DNA from: Rhodopirellula sp.
Lineage (GTDB): Bacteria > Planctomycetota > Planctomycetia > Pirellulales > Pirellulaceae
Reading direction: 5' to 3'
Assembly (NCBI GenBank): GCA_003513555.1
Contig: DOPG01000436.1
Coordinates: 1 to 5,227, forward strand
DNA: 5,227 bases
The position numbers and the translations under genes are program-made. Positions 1 through 5,227 of the stretch are shown here, piece by piece. Under the pieces are notes generated by a model. It was given only the letters and a program-made list of their open reading frames with translations. It had not been told where the DNA came from and did not search any database. Each line of letters starts with the position of its first letter. Position 1 is the stretch's first letter.

Positions 1-53
1 AGTTGCGTGCGAGAGGCTAGGTTGGGTTTTAGCTGCTGGTTCAACGGCAGGGA

Positions 54-92
54 CAAAAAAAGCTTGGCACTGCAAACCAGCACCAAGCTTTT
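54..92 (-). terminator. Rho-independent terminator of the CxxC protein gene
   Basis: A perfect 10-bp inverted repeat (58-67 against 83-92, arm AAAAGCTTGG) encloses a 15-nt loop. Read on the minus strand, the stem is followed directly by a run of seven T (complement of 55-61). It starts 38 nt after the stop codon of the minus-strand gene ending at 130, where an intrinsic terminator for that gene is expected. On the plus strand the same stem is followed by only four T, so any activity in that direction should be weaker. Confidence 0.85.
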
Positions 93-129
93 CTGTGACA
101 GGATTTGTGGTGACCTGCACCGTTTAGAA

Positions 130-702
130 CTAGTTGAGGATTTGCTTCAACTGTCCCATGACCTTCTTGACGTTCAAGTCCTTGACGTCAGTCACTGCGT
201 AGCTGGCTTTGACACCAGCATCGCTGGCGAGTGTGATGGTGACGGCAGCTTTGGCGTTGATGCCGTAATTGTCGGGGCCATTCTCAAACTCGTTTGGTAC
301 AACGAAGGGGACGTTCTTGGCCTTGCTGCTTGCCGCAAATTTCTTCGCTTCGTCAGTCAAGTCTTCCTTATCTTCGCCAAGCAAGTTGACAAATACACGC
401 AGTTTGGATGACTCGTTCTTGGCGATAGCTTTGTCGAGTTTGCCAACCAGTTCAGCAACCTTAGGATCGGTCGAACGAGTGAAAACGATCACTTGGGGGC
501 GTGAACCGTTCTTGCAGCGATAGCAAAGGTTCTGGCCTGTGCTGACTCCATCGCTGTCAGCGCCGGCCACCTTCGTTACGTAGAAAGCTCCAAGACGGTC
601 ACCTTGCTGGGGACCACTCTTTACTGCGTTCTCCGCCATGGCGTTTCCGCTGACGACCAACGCGACGCACAAACCCAAGCCGAGTACAAAGAGATTCTTC
701 AC
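130..702 (-). CDS. Exported thioredoxin-like CxxC protein, planctomycete family
   Basis: This is a 190-residue protein that begins with a clear Sec signal peptide: K2, a hydrophobic stretch at about 4-19, and an A-M-A cleavage site before E24. The mature part contains C60-Y-R-C63 in the context LCYRCKNGSRP, followed by a predicted strand (VIVFTR) and helix (PKVAELVGKLDKAI). Later come a second hydrophobic strand (FVNLLG) and a 'VPFVVP' strand. This order resembles a thioredoxin-like fold, and I recall many small secreted planctomycete proteins with the same 'LCYRC...RP' core. The CxxC could be redox-active or bind metal; the sequence does not decide this, and no substrate is known. The start is GTG at 700-702, chosen because AAGGA lies six bases upstream and the signal peptide starts at once. 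It is monocistronic on the evidence of the terminator downstream. It is divergent from the propeller-cytochrome gene. Confidence 0.88.
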   Translation of the reverse strand: MKNLFVLGLGLCVALVVSGNAMAENAVKSGPQQGDRLGAFYVTKVAGADSDGVSTGQNLCYRCKNGSRPQVIVFTRSTDPKVAELVGKLDKAIAKNESSKLRVFVNLLGEDKEDLTDEAKKFAASSKAKNVPFVVPNEFENGPDNYGINAKAAVTITLASDAGVKASYAVTDVKDLNVKKVMGQLKQILN

Positions 703-708
703 GGTATG

Positions 709-713
709 TCCTT
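709..713 (-). promoter_or_regulatory. Ribosome binding site fixing a GTG start
   Basis: On the minus strand this reads AAGGA, separated by six bases (703-708) from the GTG at 700-702. It supports the GTG as the true start of the CxxC protein gene. Confidence 0.75.
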
Positions 714-730
714 ATGGGAGGTAGGAGGTT

Positions 731-752
731 CAATCGCCAACGTTCGCGATTG
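731..752. promoter_or_regulatory. 22-bp near-perfect palindrome, candidate operator or leader hairpin
   Basis: The arms CAATCGC (731-737) and GCGATTG (746-752) are exact reverse complements, and the centre AACGTT (739-744) is itself palindromic. Only the pair 738/745 (C/C) breaks the symmetry. It lies 29 nt upstream of the GTG start of the minus-strand gene, in the divergent intergenic region. A two-fold symmetric site of this size is typical of a dimeric repressor or activator. In RNA it could instead form a leader hairpin. No specific regulator can be named. Confidence 0.5.
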
Positions 753-760
753 CTTCATGG

Positions 761-766
761 ATTGTA
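761..766 (-). promoter_or_regulatory. Possible -10 element for the CxxC protein gene
   Basis: On the minus strand this reads TACAAT, one mismatch from the TATAAT consensus. Initiation about seven bases downstream would begin the transcript close to the edge of the 731-752 palindrome. No convincing -35 hexamer lies 16-18 bases upstream, so the call rests on the -10 and position alone. Planctomycete promoters are poorly defined. Confidence 0.3.
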
Positions 767-767
767 G

Positions 768-805
768 GCCAAAGGCTACCGCTATGTGCGATCTATTGCC
801 AAAGG
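768..805. repeat. Pair of 8-bp direct repeats in the divergent promoter region
   Basis: GCCAAAGG occurs at 768-775 and again at 798-805, exactly 30 bp apart start to start, or about three helical turns. Both copies are followed by similar bases (CTACC.. and TCTTACC..). The spacing would put two bound proteins on the same face of the helix, but the unit is short and could be chance. Confidence 0.3.
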
Positions 806-861
806 TCTTACCACGTTATGCTACGTTTTACTCACTCCTTCGAACATAGGGCGGGCCGGCA

Positions 862-2976
862 ATGAGCTCGCACATTCCGAAAAATAGTTGCCCGAATGAC
901 GCTATTGAGTACCCGATTATGAGTCGACACCCGTTAAAAACTGCATCTGCCGCAGGAATGCTTGCAATTGCTTGTCTCTCCGGAGTGACTATCTCGAGGG
1001 GAAGGAGTCACGACATCAGTTCACTGAGTGCCAGCGAAACAGAGGCTCCGGATCAGCGTAATGGCGTTGTCGAGCAGCAGCAGAAGGGTGATGCGAAACG
1101 AAGAGAAAGCATTGGAATAGATGCTCGTATGCAAAATCAGGAGCACCTGACGGGTCGAGAGTCTGAGGCGGCTGGACAAAGGAACGTTGTCACTCCGGCC
1201 GGTCTTGCCCCCCATCATGGCTCAAAGATTGTCGATGTGTCCAGCGATTCGGGACACGGAGTATCGGATCGCTCGCCGGTGGATCTCGCCCTGTCACCAG
1301 ACGGACGCTGGTTGGTGACAGCAAACCAAATCGCAAATACTGTGTCATTGATCGACACTGATTCCGGTGAGCTTGTTGATGAAGTGGCCTGCGGCGATTA
1401 CCCGATGGATATAGCATTCACGCCGGACGGCAGCCAAGTTTTGGTTACAGCTCAGTGGGAGGGAACGCTGGAAGCTTTTGAAGTTTTAGAGCGAAAGTTG
1501 GTTCACCGGGGCGAGCTGGGGCTTGGTTATGATCCGGCCGGAATTGCAATCACCTCAGACAGCAAACGAGCATTTGTGGGTCAGGTCGCAGATGCGAAAG
1601 TGGCTGAGGTTGATTTGGAGAAACTGTGTCTGGTTCGCCGAATCGAATCGGGACAGTGGCCGCGGTATCTGACCCTGTCGCCCGACGGACAACGATTGGC
1701 CGTGGGTAACGGTGGTGACTCTGATGTTTCCGTGATCGACACAGCTTCGGGGGAAACTCTTTACGAGGAACCGCTCGCAAATGGCACAAACCTTGGCCAA
1801 ATGATAACTTCCGCTGATGGGACCTATGCCTATTTTACTTGGATGGTGTACCGCACCAACCCAATTACGCCTGGTAACATTCGTCGAGGGTGGGTCTTGG
1901 GGAGCCGCATTGGCCGGGTGCGGCTGGATGGTGCATCCTATCGCGAGGCAGTCACTTTGGACGTTCCTGGACGCGCGGTGGCCGATCCACATGACCTGAT
2001 TATCAGCGATGATCAAGAATGGTTGGTGGCAACCGCATCAGGCACGCACGAGCTTTTGGTTTACAAGCTCGCTGAAATGCCATTCATAGCGCAAGGGGGG
2101 CCGGGTGATTTGATTGATCGAAAGCTACAATACAATCGTGAGTTTTTCGATCGTATTAGCGTCGGCGGTCGGCCCATGGGACTGCGGATTGCGAAGGATA
2201 ATCGTACTGTCTACGTCGCCAATTACCTTCTCAACGCAGTCCAAGTCGTTGATCTGCAAACCCGGACCGTCATTTCCGAGATTGCACTGGGGGGACCAAA
2301 AAACAAAACGCTCGCCCGTAAGGGCATGGAAATCTTTTACGATGCGCAACGAAGTCTGGACCAGTGGTACAGTTGCCATTCCTGCCATCAGGAGGGTGGC
2401 ACCAATGCACGTCCGATGGACACTTGGAATGACGGCACGGAAATGAGTCTGAAGACAGTGTTGCCACTGCATGATGTTGTTCACACGTTCCCTTGGACTT
2501 GGCATGGTTGGCAGCGAAACATGACCGAGGCGATGGAAAAATCAATCACTTCCACCATGCAAGGCGAGGCTCCTACAGAACAGGATAAGCAGGCGCTGAT
2601 TGCTTTTCTTCGGACCCTGAAATCACCGCCGAATCCTTTTCGTCAGACAGATGGGACGTTAACCGCCGCTGCAAAACGTGGCAAGAAGGTATTCTTTAGT
2701 GAAAAAGCCGGCTGCGCTGACTGCCACAACGGTCCAAGATTTACGGATGGGCAAATTCACGATGTTGGGTTGGGGTCAGATAAAGATGCCTACCAAGGCT
2801 ACAACACACCGTCCTTAGTGGGGGTGTATCGCAAGGTGAGGTTGCTGCACAGCGGACGGGCACGAGACTTGAAAAGGGTCGTCAGTGACCTGCATCGTCC
2901 GGGACGCGTCAACGGAGAAGGTGAACTTTCTGAGCAAGAAACCACCGATCTGATTGAATACTTGAAGTCGTTGTGA
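862..2976 (+). CDS. Exported YVTN beta-propeller / di-haem cytochrome c peroxidase-like protein
   Basis: This is a 704-residue protein, numbered here from the ATG at 862. The N-terminus holds a signal sequence that starts properly at M20 (ATG at 919: basic SRHPLK, then hydrophobic 28-44), so 919 may be the real start; neither ATG has a strong Shine-Dalgarno. C38 in LAIAC only weakly resembles a lipobox. Residues 46-135 are a polar, Gln/Glu-rich linker. Residues 137-478 form a beta-propeller with seven recognisable blades (for example SPDGRWLVTAN at 145, TPDGSQVLVTA, SPDGQRLAVGN, and the last VYVANYLLNAVQVVD). The fifth blade carries an insertion around W327-R347. Residues 485-704 are a di-haem cytochrome domain with C505-H-S-C508-H509 and C618-A-D-C621-H622, plus the family motif YNTPSL (647-652) and a variant H663-S-G-R-A. 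It probably acts in the periplasm as an electron-transfer or peroxidase/MauG-like enzyme. The substrate is unknown. Confidence 0.9.
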   Translation: MSSHIPKNSCPNDAIEYPIMSRHPLKTASAAGMLAIACLSGVTISRGRSHDISSLSASETEAPDQRNGVVEQQQKGDAKRRESIGIDARMQNQEHLTGRESEAAGQRNVVTPAGLAPHHGSKIVDVSSDSGHGVSDRSPVDLALSPDGRWLVTANQIANTVSLIDTDSGELVDEVACGDYPMDIAFTPDGSQVLVTAQWEGTLEAFEVLERKLVHRGELGLGYDPAGIAITSDSKRAFVGQVADAKVAEVDLEKLCLVRRIESGQWPRYLTLSPDGQRLAVGNGGDSDVSVIDTASGETLYEEPLANGTNLGQMITSADGTYAYFTWMVYRTNPITPGNIRRGWVLGSRIGRVRLDGASYREAVTLDVPGRAVADPHDLIISDDQEWLVATASGTHELLVYKLAEMPFIAQGGPGDLIDRKLQYNREFFDRISVGGRPMGLRIAKDNRTVYVANYLLNAVQVVDLQTRTVISEIALGGPKNKTLARKGMEIFYDAQRSLDQWYSCHSCHQEGGTNARPMDTWNDGTEMSLKTVLPLHDVVHTFPWTWHGWQRNMTEAMEKSITSTMQGEAPTEQDKQALIAFLRTLKSPPNPFRQTDGTLTAAAKRGKKVFFSEKAGCADCHNGPRFTDGQIHDVGLGSDKDAYQGYNTPSLVGVYRKVRLLHSGRARDLKRVVSDLHRPGRVNGEGELSEQETTDLIEYLKSL

Positions 2977-3002
2977 GCTGAAAGAAAGGTGATGGTACGA
3001 TT

Positions 3003-3087
3003 ACCTGCAGGGAAACGTCTCCGCTGCGGCTTTGGTATGTCTGCTGTCATTGGAATTGGGGCGGGCAGTCGTAGCAGACCTGCAGGT
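3003..3087 (+). repeat. Nested inverted repeats, candidate structured RNA element
   Basis: ACCTGCAG at 3003-3010 pairs perfectly with CTGCAGGT at 3080-3087. Directly inside on the right, AGCAGAC at 3073-3079 pairs perfectly with GTCTGCT at 3039-3045. The right side is therefore 15 contiguous paired bases, and the left side is interrupted by 28 nt (3011-3038). ACCTGCAGG also occurs as a direct repeat (3003-3011 and 3078-3086) because its core is palindromic. It begins 26 nt after the stop of the propeller-cytochrome gene, so it could be a 3' UTR fold. No T tract follows, so it is not a classic terminator. Confidence 0.35.
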
Positions 3088-3149
3088 GTCGGCGCGGCGG
3101 TGACCGGCGGAGGGAGCCCGGCAATCCTTACCGTGGTAAATTTCAGAGG

Positions 3150-3182
3150 CGGTCGCTTCAGGCACTTTTACCCGAGTGACCG
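3150..3182 (+). repeat. Hairpin-forming inverted repeat
   Basis: CGGTCGCTT (3150-3158) can pair with GAGTGACCG (3174-3182) over nine positions, two of them G-U wobbles, around a 15-nt loop. It sits mid-intergenic, downstream of the nested repeats at 3003-3087. The two G-U pairs make it stronger in plus-strand RNA than in the complementary strand. No function is assigned. Confidence 0.3.
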
Positions 3183-3438
3183 AACGGCTTGGTCTGTGAG
3201 CTCGCTGACAATGCCTTACTTCGGCAGCTAGTCTTGTGGCCACTTGCAACGCAACGAGGGCGCGAATTCGCAGCTTCATTGAAGGTGGCTGTTAGCCTGC
3301 GGAAATCTATTTACATTGTTCGAAAGCCGGCGTAATCGAATGGTGCTTGTTGGGTCAGTCGTGTCCCCCGTGATCAAGTTCGGCAACGCGGTTCAGCTTT
3401 GCCACTTACATTTATTCCCGTTTCATTTGAGTAGTGAC

Positions 3439-4212
3439 ATGTCATCCTGGTACGACCACCCACAATACTTTGACATGGTGTTTCGCGATGAGACCGCCGC
3501 TGAAGTTCGGTTCTTTGAGCAGGCGTTCTCACGTTTGGGTAACGGAAAGTTTCGTCGACTTTTGGAGCCGGGCTGCGGAAGTGGACGCTTGGTGGCTGAG
3601 ATGGCGGCAAAAGGATACGAGCTGTCAGGGGTCGATTTGAGTCAGCCCATGCTCGATTATCTTGACCGCAGGCTGAGGCGGCGCGGACTCAGCGCGGAGT
3701 TGTATTGCAAAGATATGACTTCCATGCAGTTCGAGCAAGTTTTTGATGCCGCTTTTTGCACGTTCAATACGTTTCGGCATTTGACTGATGAAGAATCAGC
3801 ATTGAAGCATTTACGAAATGTTGCATCGCTACTACGCCCGGGAGGACTCTATATTCTCGGGCTCCATCTCATCCCATTGGATGCTGATCCGGAATGCACA
3901 GAAAGATGGAAGGCAAAGCATGGTGGGACCACGGTTCACGTGACTTTGAAAGTGATCGACTTTGATCGTAAGACACGTCGTGAGATGCTTCGCGTTTCCG
4001 TCAAGGCGGAAAAAAAGTCCGGTAAGGTTGAACGCATACGGAGTGAGTTTCCTCTGCGGATCTACACACCCGCACAAGCCAAGAAACTACTTACTAAGGT
4101 CAGGGACTTCTTCGAGATCGCAGGAGTTTACGATTTCGATTATGATATCGACGAAGAACGTGAGTTTGATAACGACCTGACGGATGCTCTGTTCGTGCTT
4201 AAACGCCGGTAG
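3439..4212 (+). CDS. Class I SAM-dependent methyltransferase, substrate unknown
   Basis: This is a 257-residue soluble protein with no signal peptide. It shows the Rossmann-type methyltransferase core: motif I LLEPGCGSGRLVAEMA with E43-P-G-C-G-S-G49, then the acidic residue after the second strand, D66, in GVDLSQPMLDYL, expected to hold the ribose of S-adenosylmethionine. A post-core strand FDAAFCTFNTFRHL and the LRPGGLYILG strand-turn follow. The N-terminus (MSSWYDHPQYFDMVFRDET) matches the way I recall this family beginning, which is why I place the start at ATG 3439 rather than at the TTG at 3316. The Shine-Dalgarno (TGAG at 3428-3431) is weak. The C-terminal half (EFPLRIYTPAQAKKLL, then an acidic DFDYDIDEEREFDNDL tail) is the likely substrate-binding part. 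Neither it nor the neighbours identify the substrate. Confidence 0.88.
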   Translation: MSSWYDHPQYFDMVFRDETAAEVRFFEQAFSRLGNGKFRRLLEPGCGSGRLVAEMAAKGYELSGVDLSQPMLDYLDRRLRRRGLSAELYCKDMTSMQFEQVFDAAFCTFNTFRHLTDEESALKHLRNVASLLRPGGLYILGLHLIPLDADPECTERWKAKHGGTTVHVTLKVIDFDRKTRREMLRVSVKAEKKSGKVERIRSEFPLRIYTPAQAKKLLTKVRDFFEIAGVYDFDYDIDEEREFDNDLTDALFVLKRR

Positions 4213-4418
4213 TAGGGCAATCAGAGTTTGGCATGCGACTAGATCGAGTAATGATTGTGCGTCAATTTTGGGTGTGGGTTGATCATGTCCGTTACGGTTG
4301 ACCGCTGCAGGTCTGCGGCGGCATCATCCTTAACGTACCGATAGAGTTGGTTAGCTTCCGCTGCGGCGGAGCTCGGCGTTTTGATTTACGCAAGTGGTCA
4401 CAACATCAGGAGTTGGTT
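4213..4418. other. Intergenic region upstream of the sulfatase, with a GC-rich hairpin
   Basis: This 206-base gap holds no gene. TCCGC (4357-4361) and GCGGA (4366-4370) form a tight stem with a four-base TGCG loop. Allowing one bulged T (4356), AGC/GCT outside extends it to eight pairs (4353-4373). It ends 34 bases before the sulfatase Shine-Dalgarno and has only four T (4379-4382) a few bases after it, so it could be a leader hairpin or a poor terminator. The 11-mer TCCGCTGCGGC (4357-4367) also occurs at 3020-3030. Confidence 0.4.
4408..4412 (+). promoter_or_regulatory. Ribosome binding site fixing a TTG start
   Basis: AGGAG lies six bases (4413-4418) before the TTG at 4419, the usual spacing. 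It decides the sulfatase start, since no ATG or GTG nearby in frame fits both this site and a complete signal peptide. Confidence 0.75.
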
Positions 4419-5227
4419 TTGAGAAACGTAAATCTGTTGTTCGCAAGGGTTGTGCATTTGGTTGTTACCGTGCCGTTGGTATTGGTGGTTGTGGCGGCAT
4501 GTCCTGGCAGTGCGGTTGATGCGTCTGAAAAGCCAAACATCATTGTGGTCTTAGTTGACGATATGGGGTTTTCGGATATCGGCTGTTATGGCAGCGAAAT
4601 TGAGACGCCGCATTTGGATCAATTGGCGTCGGATGGGTTGCGTTTCACGCAGTTTTATAACTCGGGCAGATGCTGTCCTACTCGGGCTAGTTTGATGACG
4701 GGGTTGCAACCCCATCAGGTCGGGATCGGGCACATGACTGAACCACCAGAACAGCCTCTGGGGTTCGAGGGAGCCTATCAGGGCTATCTGAATGATCGTT
4801 GCACCACGCTGGCCGAGGTGCTTCGCTCTGGCGGTTATCACACTTTGATGACGGGAAAGTGGCACTTGGGCTTGCAGCGGCGCGAGTCGTGGCCGTTGCA
4901 ACGTGGTTTTGACCGATTCTATGGGGGACTGTCTGGGGCCTTCAATTACTTCAAGCCTGGTGGCGGTCGCGGTATGTCGCTTGGAAACAATCCTGTAGGT
5001 ACTGACGATGACTTTTATGCGACCGACAAATTTACTGAGGTGGCCTGTGATTTTATCAGCGATGCTTGTGATGCCGATGATCGGCCGTTCTTCCTTTACC
5101 TTGCTTACAATGCGCCACATTGGCCGCTGAATGCGAAAGTCAAAGACTTTGAAAAATACAAGGGGAAATACACGGACGGCTGGGATGCCCTCATGAGAAA
5201 TCGGCTTGCGAAACAGGGTGAAATCGG
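4419..5227 (+). CDS. Exported sulfatase (S1 family), 5' part, runs off the window
   Basis: The frame from TTG 4419 is open to the window edge, giving 269 complete codons of a family usually about 450-600 residues long. Residues 1-35 are an export signal: R2, R10, then a long Val/Leu stretch. V25-A-A-C28 fits a lipobox, so it may be a lipoprotein; cleavage near A-V-D-A is the alternative. The mature part starts PNIIVVLVDDMGFSD, with D47 and D48 the expected calcium ligands. C85-C-P-T-R89 is the C-x-P-x-R signature, in which C85 is converted to formylglycine, the catalytic residue. TGKWHLG (K147, H149) and NAPHWPL (H234) supply further active-site residues. It hydrolyses a sulfate ester in the periplasm or at the cell surface; the substrate, possibly a sulfated polysaccharide, cannot be read from sequence. 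Maturation needs a formylglycine-generating enzyme encoded elsewhere. All motifs seen are intact. Confidence 0.93.
   Translation, partial: MRNVNLLFARVVHLVVTVPLVLVVVAACPGSAVDASEKPNIIVVLVDDMGFSDIGCYGSEIETPHLDQLASDGLRFTQFYNSGRCCPTRASLMTGLQPHQVGIGHMTEPPEQPLGFEGAYQGYLNDRCTTLAEVLRSGGYHTLMTGKWHLGLQRRESWPLQRGFDRFYGGLSGAFNYFKPGGGRGMSLGNNPVGTDDDFYATDKFTEVACDFISDACDADDRPFFLYLAYNAPHWPLNAKVKDFEKYKGKYTDGWDALMRNRLAKQGEI

Larger units (their letters stand above)
2977..3438. other. Gene-poor intergenic region with several inverted repeats
   Basis: I see no convincing gene in these 462 bases. A plus-strand frame opens at 2989 (ATG at 2992) behind AAAGG only two bases away and runs 79 residues. The product is Gly/Arg/Ser-rich with no fold or motif I recognise, so I do not call it. 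The methyltransferase frame is also open back to a TTG at 3316, but that extension has no family character. The left half holds repeats that could fold as RNA (listed separately). No T-run terminator for the upstream gene was found. Confidence 0.6.

Noticed and set aside
7..411. Plus-strand 134-codon open frame
   Set aside because: It is antisense to the CxxC protein gene, which has a signal peptide, Shine-Dalgarno and terminator. The plus-strand product has no recognisable domain.
796..822. TTGCCA and TATGCT as a promoter for the propeller-cytochrome gene
   Set aside because: The spacer is 15 bases, shorter than normal, and both hexamers are imperfect, so it cannot be separated from chance.
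604..849. Plus-strand 81-codon open frame across the divergent intergenic region
   Set aside because: It begins inside the CxxC gene on the opposite strand, lacks a domain, and crosses the palindrome and promoter region.
1555..2016. Minus-strand 153-codon open frame
   Set aside because: It is a shadow of the beta-propeller coding region, which has clear repeat structure in the plus frame.
2989..3231. Possible 79-80 residue protein just after the propeller-cytochrome stop
   Set aside because: The AAAGG is only two bases from the ATG. The product is Gly/Arg/Ser-rich without motif or signal, and the DNA there is better described by inverted repeats. A ribosome-profiling signal or conserved homologue would reverse this.
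3001..3279. Minus-strand 92-codon open frame in the intergenic region
   Set aside because: No ribosome binding site or recognisable protein features, and low-complexity Arg/Ala/Thr composition typical of chance frames.
3316..3438. N-terminal extension of the methyltransferase to a TTG
   Set aside because: The extra 41 residues have no family character, and the conserved-looking sequence begins at the ATG at 3439.
4254..4269. Small stem (ATTG/CAAT) followed by TTTT after the methyltransferase
   Set aside because: Only four base pairs, too weak to call an intrinsic terminator.
4551..5120. Minus-strand 189-codon open frame
   Set aside because: It is a shadow of the sulfatase gene, whose plus-strand frame carries the full set of catalytic motifs.
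1..5227. CRISPR array, transposon, phage or toxin-antitoxin system
   Set aside because: No regularly spaced repeats, terminal inverted repeats, integrase or transposase motifs, or paired small genes were seen.

Overview
The window looks like chromosomal DNA from a planctomycete of the Rhodopirellula/Pirellulales kind. The evidence is three families seen together: a short exported thioredoxin-like protein with an 'LCYRC' core, a secreted YVTN beta-propeller fused to a di-haem cytochrome, and an S1-type sulfatase of the kind these marine bacteria carry in large numbers. Base composition is moderate, non-ATG starts (GTG, TTG) are used, and intergenic gaps are long. The assignment is from protein character only and is not proven.

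Layout. Positions 1-129 hold the end of a transcription unit, with a strong intrinsic terminator (54-92) for the minus-strand gene at 130-702, a small exported CxxC protein. A 159-bp divergent intergenic region (703-861) follows, holding a 22-bp near-perfect palindrome and an 8-bp direct repeat. The largest gene (862-2976, plus strand) encodes an exported seven-bladed beta-propeller followed by two CxxCH haem sites of the cytochrome c peroxidase/MauG superfamily. Then come about 460 bp without a convincing gene but with several inverted repeats (2977-3438), a class I SAM-dependent methyltransferase (3439-4212), another 206-bp gap, and the first 269 codons of an exported sulfatase (from 4419). 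The sulfatase starts at TTG behind a clear Shine-Dalgarno and runs off the right end.

How the genes relate. The two left-hand genes are divergent, both exported, and both carry cysteine-based redox or haem motifs, so shared regulation is possible but unproven. The methyltransferase and sulfatase are co-directional but separated by 206 bp, and nothing shows that they form one operon. No mobile element, CRISPR array, tRNA, rRNA or obvious defence system was seen. The points most worth a second look are the Met-less C-terminal haem domain of the propeller-cytochrome, the palindrome near the predicted transcription start of the CxxC gene, and the foldable intergenic segment at 3003-3182.
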